From: DSNY01 sp040752195
Lineage (GTDB): Bacteria; Pseudomonadota; Gammaproteobacteria; Burkholderiales; Burkholderiaceae_F
Reading direction: 5' to 3'
DNA length: 64,000 nt
Assembly (NCBI GenBank): GCA_040752195.1
Contig: JBFMFC010000009.1
Location: 1 to 64,000, forward strand
A program made the translations under genes and the position numbers. Position 1 is the first letter of the stretch. Every line of letters begins with the position of its first letter. Positions 1 to 8,201 of this stretch are shown piece after piece. A model generated the notes under the pieces. The model had not been told where the DNA came from and ran no database searches. It saw only the letters and a program-made list of their open reading frames with translations.

Positions 1-192
1 CTTGCTCGCCTGCGCCTTGGCTTTGGCGCCGATGTACAAGTCGTCCTCGGTCTGCGTGCCCGGCCCGCGGGCCGAGGGCTTGGCGGCCCGCGCCGCCGAG
101 GCGTCCGGCTTGGTCTTGGCGGTGTCGGCCGCCTCTGCCGTGCCGGCCAGAGCAAACAGCATGGCGAACGCAAATGCGGTCAGTCGCGTCAT
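1..192 (-). CDS. Secreted protein, N-terminal part only (runs off the window)
   Basis: Only the first 64 residues are present. The start ATG is preceded by a purine-rich GGGGGGAG ribosome site. The N-terminus is a classical signal peptide: MTRLTA, a hydrophobic AFAFAMLFALAG stretch, then a likely cleavage after AEAA. A Lys/Ala-rich mature start follows. No family can be assigned. It lies 180 bp beyond the stop of the SARP-like regulator, and the promoter motif at 269–301 precedes it, so it is probably a regulated target rather than a read-through partner. Confidence 0.7.
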   Translation of the reverse strand, partial: MTRLTAFAFAMLFALAGTAEAADTAKTKPDASAARAAKPSARGPGTQTEDDLYIGAKAKAQASK

Positions 193-268
193 CGTTCTCC
201 CCCCTTTCAATGGATCCCGCTGCGAGCAGCGGCTAGGTCACGAACCCAGTCGAAGTTGCGATAGGCGC

Positions 269-301
269 TTTGTAGAGGCTGCCCCGTCACACGGGCGTTA
301 C
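269..301 (-). promoter_or_regulatory. SARP-type promoter, site A (for the gene starting at 192)
   Basis: Read on the minus strand: GTAACG, five bases, GTGACG, ten bases, TACAAA. The two hexamers are 11 bp apart, one helical turn, and sit over the position of a -35 box with TACAAA as the -10. Direct repeats with an 11-bp period just upstream of the -10 are the known target layout of SARP/OmpR-type winged-helix activators. The motif lies 76 nt upstream of the start codon. The same layout recurs at three other sites in the first 10.4 kb. Confidence 0.65.
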
Positions 302-375
302 GCACCATGGCAGTCAACCGGCACAAGGAGGGGACGCACATGCGGCGCGCCAGCGCTCCCGGCGCCCGCGGGCGA

Positions 376-3300
376 CTACTTCAGCCGTGTCGCCAGCGTC
401 AACAGTTCGCGATTGACCGGATTGCGGTTCAGGAAGCTGTCGCGGAATTCGGCGGGTACGTGCTCGCGCGCGATGCGATTGACCCAATCGACCGCCTCGC
501 GCACGGCGTGCTCGGCCGCGCTGCGGCACCCGCACGCGTGCAACACCCGCACCGTCGCGAGCCAGCGTTCGCCGGCATACAGATCGTTTGGCTCGATCTC
601 GGCGGACACGCCGCAGATCTGCTTTAGCGTTTGCCGTGCCGTGTCCAGATCCCCCGCCGCGGAAGCGAAGAGCGCGATGCGGATGCGCGCCGCAAGTGCA
701 CTGCCTTCGTGGCCTAGCCGCTCGGCGCGTCCGAGGACTGCACGTGCAGCCTCGATCGCGTGCTCAAGCGGCTGTGCCAACGCCATGTCGAGCGTGATCA
801 TGGCCGACAGCACCGCGTAGCCGCCGGCAGGTGCATGGCTCGCTGCCGCTTGCCAGTGGCGCCCGGCCTCGTCTCGACGGTCGTTCGACCAAGCGCATCG
901 GCCCAACATCTGCTCGCGCCGCGCCCGCAGCCACGGCGGCAGGTCATGGAGGCTCTCGATGGCTTTCAATTCGCGCTGGGCGCGCGCGTACTGACCAAGT
1001 TGCAACCACAGGCCGGCGCGATGCACGTGCGTGGTGGCGACACCCGGCGCGTTATGGGCAAGGTCGGCCAACGTGGCCTCGAATGCCGCATGCGCCTGCC
1101 GGTATCGACGCAGCGCAAGCGCCGCAACCCCTTCCAACAGGTTCAAGTTCGAAGAACTGCCCCTAAGAGCGTCGTAGGCTGCACCGATGCGACGTGCCTC
1201 AGCGATTGCCTCCGACGCCGCCGTGGGCTTGCCGACGTCGAGCAAACTGATGGCCAAATTCGCAAAGCCCACAACCGCCTCGCTGAAACGACGCGCGCTG
1301 AGCGCCGCTTCGATCGCCCGCCGATGCATGGCTTGCGCCTCGGGCTGGTGGTCGATGTTGTCCAGACACATCCCGAGGTTGCCGAGCATGTTAATGCGCG
1401 TGTCGTCGCTGCCGTGCTCCAACGTCCATGGAAGCAGCGGGCGCAGAATGCGCACGGCTCGCTCGGCATCGCCACTCAAGCTGGCGGCGGCCGCGGCGTC
1501 GGAAAGAGACGAGACGGCGAGTTCTTCGTCGCCGGCGCGACGCGCCTCGTCAGCCGCGCGCTGAGAGGCCGCGAGGGCCTCGGCCAGCCGCCCGCGGTGC
1601 AGCAGCACATGGCCGCGCAATGACAAGGCGCGCGCCCGCTGCTGCGGCGTCGAGGCGTGCGCCTCCATGCGGTGGACCAACGCTTCGTCGAGGCGCTCGC
1701 GATCTTGCATGACCCAGGTATCGGCGAGCTGGTGCAGCGCCTCGAAGGCCTGGTCGTGATCGCCGATACTTTCGGCCACCGCCACGGCCTGCTCATAGAG
1801 CTTCGCCGCTTCGGTCAGGCGTAGCGTTTGCTCGCGTGCCGATGCGGCCGCCCGCAGCAGCGCCTGCAAGGCTTCGCGCGCACGACCGGCGGCCAACCAG
1901 TGCTCCGCCAGACGCGCAGCGGGCGCGCCGCGGTCGGCCAGCAGACGGGCGACTTCGCCGTGCAGCTCGCGCGCCACCGGTGGCGGCACCGACGCCCGCG
2001 CCGCCTCCGCGATCAGGTCGTGCGCGAACGCGCCTCCACGAAACACCTGCGCGTGTTCGAGTTCGGCCCAGGCATCGGCCAGATCGATCGGCCGTACCCC
2101 AAGCACGTGCGCGGCCAGCTCCACGGAGAAATCCTGCCCGGCGATCGCCGCGCAGCGGGCCAGGCGAATCGCCTCCGGCGACAGCCGCCCGATGCGGCGT
2201 TCGATCAGCGCGCCGACGCTGGAAGGCGCCGGCAGGCGCGCCTCGGGGACCGCGCCCTGCGTAAGCCAGGACTTCAGCGTCTCCAGCAGGAACAACGGGT
2301 TGCCGCCCGTCTGCCGCAGCAATTGCGGCGTAACGCGTTCAGCGTCGATGCCGGGCAGCGCCAGCGATTCGACCAGTTCCGCGATGGCCGCTTCCGTCAG
2401 CGGGGCGAGTTCGATGGTGGTTGCGCGCTCGCACACCCGCTCGAGCAACGACCTTGCCGCGGACCCCAACTCCGCCGGCCGCGCGGCGAACACCCAGCGC
2501 AACTCGACCGCGCCGAGCAGGTACTGCATCAGCTCGACGCTGGCGTCGTCGGCATAGTGCAGGTCGTCGACGACCACGCCATGCAAGGTCTCGCGCTGCG
2601 CCGCCAGGGCCGCGGCCACCGCGTTGTAGAAGCGCGCCCGCTCAGCATCCGAGCGGATCGGCTCGGCCTCGCCGAGCTCCGGCAACAAGCGCGCCAGCTC
2701 CTTGCGCACGCTCGCTTCGAGCGCCGCGAGGCGTTCGCGCGCGACCTGCCGCAGCAAACGGGCAATCACCGCGTACACGACGCGCTCGTCGCCGGGGCGC
2801 GCGCCCACCAGCGGCACGGGCTGGCGCACGTGGGCGAGGTCAGTGACGAGCCGCGTCTTGCCCATGCCGGCCTCGCCGAGCACGACGGCGGGTTGCCCCT
2901 GCTCCCAGGCGCTTTGCAGCGCCTCCCATTCGGCGTCGCGGCCGACCAACCGCGGCGGACGCAACACCGCGAGCGGCACGGCACGCGCGGTCGGCAGCCG
3001 CGCAGGCGCCTCAGAGGCGAGCAGCGCGCGCAACGCCTCGGTCTCCGGCGAGGGCCGCGTCTTCAATTCGCGCTTCAGGATGTCGCGGCACCGTTCGTAG
3101 GCGGCGAGCGCAGCCGCCGTGTCGCCGCGCAGGTAGTGCAACTTGATCACGCGGCGATGCGCATGCTCGGACAGCGGCTCGAGCGTCACCAACGCATGGG
3201 CATGCTCGAGCGCGGCCGCCAAGTCACCCTCGGCTTCGGCCTGCGTGCACGCGGCATCGAGCCAATCGCCGCGCGCGCGACGGCGCTTCTCACGGCTCGC

Positions 3301-3708
3301 TTCCAGCCATTCGGCCAGCGCACCGGCCTGAGACAGATCGAGCCCCAACAGCAGCTCGGCGGAGTCGTGCAGATCGTGGGCAACGCCGTCGGCGAGCCGC
3401 GCCACCGGATTTCCAGTCACCAGTTCGACGCGCGTGGTGCGCTTCAGCCGCAGCAGCCGCTGACGCAGATTGCCGCGGGCACGCTCCTCGTCGACGTCGG
3501 GCCACAGCAGCGCGGCCAGCCGGCCGCGCGGCGTCGGGCCCTCGAGCGCCAAATACGCGAGCAGCAGCGCGTCCTTGGGCTCGAGGTCGACCGGTTCGCC
3601 CCCGAGGATCAGAACCTGCCCGGCCGCACGCAGCAGCAGCCGGGACGAAGCGGCGGTCTCATGGGTCCGGGTGGCTGCGCTGCCAGGCGTGGTCATGACG
3701 AGTCGCAT
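376..3708 (-). CDS. SARP-like transcriptional activator (winged helix, BTAD, AAA ATPase, TPR)
   Basis: A large regulator of about 1,110 residues, laid out like AfsR-type SARPs. An OmpR-like winged helix spans about residues 29–94 and a bacterial transcriptional activation (BTAD) helical domain about 127–232. A STAND/AAA ATPase follows, with Walker A GEAGMGKT near 278–285 and Walker B VVVDD near 377–382. Tetratricopeptide-type helical repeats fill the C-terminal half. The family binds direct repeats overlapping the -35 region and recruits RNA polymerase. ATP and ligand binding are thought to control it. The start at 3708 is chosen because the coding character begins there; an in-frame ATG at 3696 is an alternative, and the open frame extends upstream to 3762. 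I infer that it controls the four repeat-bearing promoters nearby. Confidence 0.85.
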   Translation of the reverse strand: MRLVMTTPGSAATRTHETAASSRLLLRAAGQVLILGGEPVDLEPKDALLLAYLALEGPTPRGRLAALLWPDVDEERARGNLRQRLLRLKRTTRVELVTGNPVARLADGVAHDLHDSAELLLGLDLSQAGALAEWLEASREKRRRARGDWLDAACTQAEAEGDLAAALEHAHALVTLEPLSEHAHRRVIKLHYLRGDTAAALAAYERCRDILKRELKTRPSPETEALRALLASEAPARLPTARAVPLAVLRPPRLVGRDAEWEALQSAWEQGQPAVVLGEAGMGKTRLVTDLAHVRQPVPLVGARPGDERVVYAVIARLLRQVARERLAALEASVRKELARLLPELGEAEPIRSDAERARFYNAVAAALAAQRETLHGVVVDDLHYADDASVELMQYLLGAVELRWVFAARPAELGSAARSLLERVCERATTIELAPLTEAAIAELVESLALPGIDAERVTPQLLRQTGGNPLFLLETLKSWLTQGAVPEARLPAPSSVGALIERRIGRLSPEAIRLARCAAIAGQDFSVELAAHVLGVRPIDLADAWAELEHAQVFRGGAFAHDLIAEAARASVPPPVARELHGEVARLLADRGAPAARLAEHWLAAGRAREALQALLRAAASAREQTLRLTEAAKLYEQAVAVAESIGDHDQAFEALHQLADTWVMQDRERLDEALVHRMEAHASTPQQRARALSLRGHVLLHRGRLAEALAASQRAADEARRAGDEELAVSSLSDAAAAASLSGDAERAVRILRPLLPWTLEHGSDDTRINMLGNLGMCLDNIDHQPEAQAMHRRAIEAALSARRFSEAVVGFANLAISLLDVGKPTAASEAIAEARRIGAAYDALRGSSSNLNLLEGVAALALRRYRQAHAAFEATLADLAHNAPGVATTHVHRAGLWLQLGQYARAQRELKAIESLHDLPPWLRARREQMLGRCAWSNDRRDEAGRHWQAAASHAPAGGYAVLSAMITLDMALAQPLEHAIEAARAVLGRAERLGHEGSALAARIRIALFASAAGDLDTARQTLKQICGVSAEIEPNDLYAGERWLATVRVLHACGCRSAAEHAVREAVDWVNRIAREHVPAEFRDSFLNRNPVNRELLTLATRLK

Positions 3709-3797
3709 TCTGCGTGATCCGGTCGTGTGCGTGTCAGCCGCGACTTGCGACGCAGCCAACACGCATGCGGACTCGACAACGTCGTTGCGCCGCCGCG

Positions 3798-4076
3798 TCA
3801 GTCACCCTTCTTGATCCCCCCCTTCTTGTGGTCGGGCGGAGGCGCCGCCGGCGGCTTGGCCGGTTGCGCAGGCAGCGGACGGGTCTGCAGCATGTTCGCA
3901 TTGCCACCGGCAGTGGCCGCCGCAGGATTCGGACGCTGCTGCGCCGCCGGGGTCGGCGTCGGCGCTGCATCGGACTTGGGTTGCTTCACCTCCGGCTTAC
4001 GGCCCGGCTCGGTCGCGGCGGCGTTCGCCGACCACAGCACCGCCAGAATGCCGCAGGCAATTACTGGAGTTCTCAT
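3798..4076 (-). CDS. Small secreted proline-rich protein
   Basis: Ninety-two residues: a signal peptide (MRTPVIACGILAVLWSANAAA) followed by a low-complexity, proline/alanine/lysine-rich mature part ending in a lysine/glycine cluster (KKGGIKKGD). No fold or family is recognisable. It lies 54 bp downstream of the next small secreted protein on the same strand, so the two are probably cotranscribed. It ends about 90 bp before the SARP-like regulator. Composition suggests a disordered periplasmic or cell-surface peptide; function unknown. Confidence 0.65.
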   Translation of the reverse strand: MRTPVIACGILAVLWSANAAATEPGRKPEVKQPKSDAAPTPTPAAQQRPNPAAATAGGNANMLQTRPLPAQPAKPPAAPPPDHKKGGIKKGD

Positions 4077-4130
4077 CGTGCGCTCCTTGAAGCGGGGGTT
4101 ACAGCCAGCGCGCTGACCGCGTCCGGCGCA

Positions 4131-4406
4131 TCACTTCTGCGGCCGCTCGCTCGCGGCCTCGGCAGCGCCGCGCGCAGGCGGGCGCTTGGCGACTTCCTTG
4201 CGATCCTTCACGGTCACGTGCTCGGTGGCGATCGTTCCGTCCACCGCTCGACAGCTTCGCGTCACCTCGTTGGTCTGCGGGTTGCGCTGCGTGCTGACCA
4301 TGCCGGCGCACTCTTTGCCGGCGATCTTCGCCGCGTGCGCATCGGCCGCGAGCGCGCTCAGAGCGCCAGCCGCGAGGATGGCAATCGCAATCTTGTTTCC
4401 CGACAT
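4131..4406 (-). CDS. Small secreted protein, unknown function
   Basis: Ninety-one residues with a signal peptide (MSGNKIAIAILAAGALSALA, cleavage after AHA). The compact mature region contains two cysteines (KECAG and RSCRA), which could form a disulfide in the periplasm. The C-terminal tail is basic and Ala/Pro rich. A GGGAGG ribosome site precedes the ATG. It is followed on the same strand by another small secreted protein and then the SARP-like regulator. The four-site promoter motif is not visible upstream. Family not recognised. Confidence 0.7.
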   Translation of the reverse strand: MSGNKIAIAILAAGALSALAADAHAAKIAGKECAGMVSTQRNPQTNEVTRSCRAVDGTIATEHVTVKDRKEVAKRPPARGAAEAASERPQK

Positions 4407-4491
4407 ATCGACCTCCCTGCGAAAATAGTCACTGCGTACGCCGCGGTCTCTGCGGGGTGCGGCGCATCCCCTTTCGTTTGAGCGAGCGCTG

Positions 4492-7400
4492 TCAGGGGCA
4501 GCGGACCGCCTTGACGTTGTAGGTCGTCCCGTCTCCTTCGTGCCAGACCGCGATGGCGGTGCCGCTGCCGTTCAACGCCACACGGGGCCAGCCCACGTCG
4601 TTCGTGGCGTTGGCCAGCAACGTCGCGCCGCCCCAGCCGCTGCCCGGCGTGTAGCGGTTGCCGAAGATGCCGAAGGTCGTCGTCTGCCATTGCATCCAGA
4701 CCACGATCGCATTTCCGTTGACGTCCATCGCGACGTCCGGGGGATACCAGACATCGCCACCGCCCGGGCTTTGCAGCTGCTCGATCGCGGCCCAACCGCT
4801 GCCAGCGACATACCGGCCGGCAAAGACGCGGAAACCGGCGCCGTCGTAGTCGCGCCATACGGCGATCGCGTTGCCTTGGGCATCGATCGCGACCTGCGGG
4901 GGATACGGTACGTCTCTGTAGTTCGTACCGCTGTCGAGCCGTTGCGCCGTGCCCCAGCCGCTGCCCGGGGTGTAACGAATGGCGTAGACGGGCGCATCGA
5001 CGAGGTTGCCGTTGCCGTCGCGGATCAGATCTCTCCAGACCACGACGGCATCGCCGCTCGCGTTCATGGCGATGTCGGGGGCGTCCGCCTCGCGCGAGAG
5101 CGTCTCGATCGGCTGCGCCGTTCCCCATCCGACGCCCTGGGTGTAGCGGTTCGCCGTCAGGTTGTAGGACGTTCCGTTACTCTGCGACCACACGGCGATG
5201 GCGTTGCCGCTCCCATCGACGGCGATGCGTGCGTTGCTGGCACTTCCCGCGCCGTTCTCGATCGGCTGAGGTGCGCTCCACCCGCTGCCCGAGGTATAGC
5301 GGCTTGCGTCGATATTGTCGGTCGATCCGTCGAACCGCTGCCAAACCGCGATCGCGTTGCCGCTCGCGTCCATCACCACGTCGGGGTTGGCGGTGAGGCC
5401 GCCTGCGAGCAGTTGTGCCGTCCCCCAGCCGCTGCCGGCGGCGTAGCGGTTGGCATGGACTCCGCTGCGCCACCATACGACGAGGGCGTTACCGCTGCCG
5501 TCCAAGGCGATACGTGGCTCGTTGGCGTCGCCCGGTCCGGAGTCGATGCGCTGCGCGGAGCCCCAGCCGCTGCCGGCGGCGTAGCGGTTGGCGTAGATGC
5601 CGAAAAACGTGCCGTCGTTCTGCCGCCACACCGCGATGGCGTTGCCGCTCGCATCCATGGCGATCTCGGGCACGGCGGCGTGGCCCGCGCCCGATTCGAT
5701 GAGCTGCGGTGCAGCGCAGGCGCTTGGCGCGGTGACGGTCAGGGTCGCCTCGCGGCTGGTCGCGCTGCCGGCACCGTTGCTCACGATCACGCGGAAGCGC
5801 GCGCCGTTGTCGGACACCTGCGCGTTGGCGAGCGTGTAGCTGGCGCCATTGGCGCCCGCGATGTCGGCGCCGTTGCGCTGCCACTGGTACGACAGCGGCG
5901 CGGTGCCCGTGGCGCTCACACTGAAGGTGGCGCTCTGCCCGGCGGTGACGGTCACGTCGGCGGGCTCGTTGGCCGGGATCGCGGGCGGCGTGGCCGCGGG
6001 CGTGACGGTCAACGTGGCGGTGTCGCTGCGCACCTGCTGGCCGTTGTCGGCCAGCGCGTAGAAGCGCGCGCCGTTGTCGGCCGCGGTGACCGCTGGCGTC
6101 GTGTAGGTGCACGCGGTCGTGCCGCCGCTGCCGCTGCACGTCGGCCCGACCTGCACCGGCCCGCCGGCAAGCTCGCGGTACCAGCGCACGGTCGGTGTGG
6201 GCGTGCCGGTGGCGGTCGCGGTGAAACTCGCGGTCTGGCCCTCGACTACCGAGATGGATTGCGGCTGCTGGGTGAACACCGGCGCGACCGTGGCCGCCGT
6301 GACGGTCAGCGTTGCGACCCTGCTCGTGACGCAGTTGAGCTGCGCGCCGAGCTGGCTGCACACGCTGGCCCGCAGGCGTGCGCCGTTGTCTGCAAGCTGC
6401 GCCGGCGCGAGCGCGTAGACCTCGCCGACGATGCCGGTGTTGGCCCAGGTCGCGCCGCCGTCGTTGCTGCGCTGCCAGTGGATGACGAGGGTGTTCGGCG
6501 CCGTCGCCGCCACGCGGAACTCGGCGCGGTTGCCGGCCGTTGTCGTGACGTCCTGCGGCTGCTGCGTGATCGTGGGAGTGCCCGGCTGCGCGGGCACGTC
6601 CGCCCGGTAGCCGGTCTCGATGACGACGTTTTGCTGCGCGTTGTTGTGGGCGCGGCGACACGAGAAGACGAAGCGCAGGCCGACGCCGCCGGTCTCGCCG
6701 GGCCCGACCTGCGCCACATAGGTATAGGTCGCGGTGGCGCGCCTGCTGTTGGTTGGGCTGGGGCCCAGGCCGATCGGCTGCTCGAGCACGCGCTGGTACG
6801 GGATGAATGCCGTAGGCGACGTGCCCGGCGGCACCACGCGGCGATCGACCTTCAGCACGGCGCCGAGGCAATCACGCGCGGCGCTCATCGCGAGCGGATA
6901 GGCCACGGTCGCCGGCTGCACCAGCAAGGGCGACAGGCCGCTGCTGCGCAAGGCTTCGGGCGGCGTCACGGTGATGTTGCCGCCGGGCTGCAGCGTAGGC
7001 CAGACGCAGGTGTAGGGATCGGTATTTTCCGGGGTGCAGCCCAGGTACAGCTGCGGGCTGAGCGCGTACCAGGACAGCGAGCGGCGCTCGATGTTGGCGT
7101 AGCCGCCGGCAAAGGCGGCGGGCGTGCCCTGCCACTCGCCGCCGGGCTCGGCCACGAGCGCCATCGAATCTTCGGTCGGGCTCTGTCGGATCGGCAGCCG
7201 CAGCGTCACCGGCTCGGCGAAGCGCAGGCCGTGCGGCGTGACTTCGTAGATCGGCTGCCCGCCCTGCAGGTCGCCGGACAACGCCGGAGCGCCGCTGCTG
7301 CTGCGCGCGATGCGGATCGTGGTATCGCCGTCCAAGGCACCGGCGGGCACGACCAGCTGCACACCATCGGGGCCGTTGACGGTGCCGCCAGCGGCTCCAA

Positions 7401-7527
7401 TCGTCGCCTGCCCCTCGCTTGGCTCCGGCGGTACGTCGCTGCGCGCACAGCCGCCCAGCGCAAGGATGCTCAAAGCCGAACAAACCGCGGCGGTGTGTCG
7501 CAGCCACTGCGCGATATCCGGTTTCAT
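4492..7527 (-). CDS. Surface lipoprotein: ZU5-like domain, Ig-like domains, eight C-terminal propeller-type repeats
   Basis: About 1,011 residues. The N-terminus has a lipobox (LALGGC), so it is a lipoprotein. A ZU5-like segment comes next (AGGTVNGPDG, VVPAGAL). At least three Ig-like domains follow, each opening with a PxxxTVTAG or QQPQ motif and ending in xATLTVT. The C-terminal third is about eight repeats of 45–50 residues with the pattern D-G-SGNAIAVW … NRYxxGSGWG, probably a beta propeller. The start at 7527 has a GGAG site; an in-frame ATG 30 bp upstream does not. Promoter motif site D lies 58 nt upstream, placing it in the putative SARP regulon. It is likely exposed at the outer surface, in adhesion or ligand binding (inferred). 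Confidence 0.8.
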   Translation of the reverse strand: MKPDIAQWLRHTAAVCSALSILALGGCARSDVPPEPSEGQATIGAAGGTVNGPDGVQLVVPAGALDGDTTIRIARSSSGAPALSGDLQGGQPIYEVTPHGLRFAEPVTLRLPIRQSPTEDSMALVAEPGGEWQGTPAAFAGGYANIERRSLSWYALSPQLYLGCTPENTDPYTCVWPTLQPGGNITVTPPEALRSSGLSPLLVQPATVAYPLAMSAARDCLGAVLKVDRRVVPPGTSPTAFIPYQRVLEQPIGLGPSPTNSRRATATYTYVAQVGPGETGGVGLRFVFSCRRAHNNAQQNVVIETGYRADVPAQPGTPTITQQPQDVTTTAGNRAEFRVAATAPNTLVIHWQRSNDGGATWANTGIVGEVYALAPAQLADNGARLRASVCSQLGAQLNCVTSRVATLTVTAATVAPVFTQQPQSISVVEGQTASFTATATGTPTPTVRWYRELAGGPVQVGPTCSGSGGTTACTYTTPAVTAADNGARFYALADNGQQVRSDTATLTVTPAATPPAIPANEPADVTVTAGQSATFSVSATGTAPLSYQWQRNGADIAGANGASYTLANAQVSDNGARFRVIVSNGAGSATSREATLTVTAPSACAAPQLIESGAGHAAVPEIAMDASGNAIAVWRQNDGTFFGIYANRYAAGSGWGSAQRIDSGPGDANEPRIALDGSGNALVVWWRSGVHANRYAAGSGWGTAQLLAGGLTANPDVVMDASGNAIAVWQRFDGSTDNIDASRYTSGSGWSAPQPIENGAGSASNARIAVDGSGNAIAVWSQSNGTSYNLTANRYTQGVGWGTAQPIETLSREADAPDIAMNASGDAVVVWRDLIRDGNGNLVDAPVYAIRYTPGSGWGTAQRLDSGTNYRDVPYPPQVAIDAQGNAIAVWRDYDGAGFRVFAGRYVAGSGWAAIEQLQSPGGGDVWYPPDVAMDVNGNAIVVWMQWQTTTFGIFGNRYTPGSGWGGATLLANATNDVGWPRVALNGSGTAIAVWHEGDGTTYNVKAVRCP

Positions 7528-7585
7528 TGCTGCCGCTCCGTTCTGATTCGCGTGCATGACGTCACGCCTGTTTTCGATGCCAACT

Positions 7586-7618
7586 TTTTTACGGGCCGCG
7601 GCGTAACACGGGCGTCAC
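7586..7618 (-). promoter_or_regulatory. SARP-type promoter, site D (for the surface lipoprotein)
   Basis: Minus strand: GTGACG, five bases, GTTACG, ten bases, TAAAAA. Spacing is identical to sites A, B and C. The second repeat deviates by one base (GTTACG). It lies 58 nt upstream of the chosen start at 7527 and overlaps no other gene, so conservation by coding constraint is not an explanation here. Confidence 0.65.
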
Positions 7619-7648
7619 GCGGCCTGTAGCAATCGGCCAAACCGCTAA

Positions 7649-8173
7649 TCAGTTGGGGAGCAGGTACCCGTTCGCGCGCGCGTTGATCTCGACCCCGGAC
7701 GGGCCGTAGTGCGTGATCGCGGGCCAGTGAGTGCCGCTGAAGGCGCGGCCGACGCCGATCGACACCCGTACGACGACGCGGCTTTCGTTCGGAGGAATCG
7801 TGTAGCGGGCCAGGATCTGCTGGTCGGCAACCGGGCGGCCGCGCTGAGAGACATCGACGGCGGCGACGTAGATCTCGCCGGATTCGGGATACGTGTACGC
7901 CGCGCCGTTGCTCCTGTACAGGATGAACGTGAAATCGGTCAGCACCATCGTTTGCCGGTCCAGATAGTCCTTGGCCAGCGTGTCGTAGCCGCCGTTGGGC
8001 CGTACTACATTGAGCAGGTGTAGCGGCTGGGCCGTGCCGCTCGTCGCGGCGAAATCGGACCGCACCATCTGCATGGCAGGCACGTTCAAGTGCCCAACCG
8101 CCTGCGCCGCGCACGCGCTGATCCAGCCCGAGATCATCAGAGCCGCCAAGACGGCGTGAGATCGACTTCTCAT
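7649..8173 (-). CDS. Small lipoprotein, unknown function
   Basis: A 174-residue protein with a lipoprotein-type signal peptide (MRSRSHAVLAALMISGWISAC; lipobox ISAC). The start is fixed by an AAGGAGG ribosome site eight bases upstream; an open frame continues further upstream but has no such site. The mature part is beta-rich with phrases such as VLTDFTFILYRSNGAAYTY and PNESRVVVRVSIGVG. It may be a single beta-sandwich, but no family is recognised. Promoter site B lies 90 nt upstream. It sits next to the large propeller lipoprotein, so both may be exported together under the SARP-like regulator. Confidence 0.75.
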   Translation of the reverse strand: MRSRSHAVLAALMISGWISACAAQAVGHLNVPAMQMVRSDFAATSGTAQPLHLLNVVRPNGGYDTLAKDYLDRQTMVLTDFTFILYRSNGAAYTYPESGEIYVAAVDVSQRGRPVADQQILARYTIPPNESRVVVRVSIGVGRAFSGTHWPAITHYGPSGVEINARANGYLLPN

Positions 8174-8201
8174 CTGTGATTTCCTCCTTCGTTTGGTTCG
8201 G

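Noticed and set aside
4407..4440. A possible fifth SARP-type promoter before the small secreted protein at 4406
   Set aside because: GTGAC is present but no second repeat at 11 bp and no TANAAA at the fixed distance.
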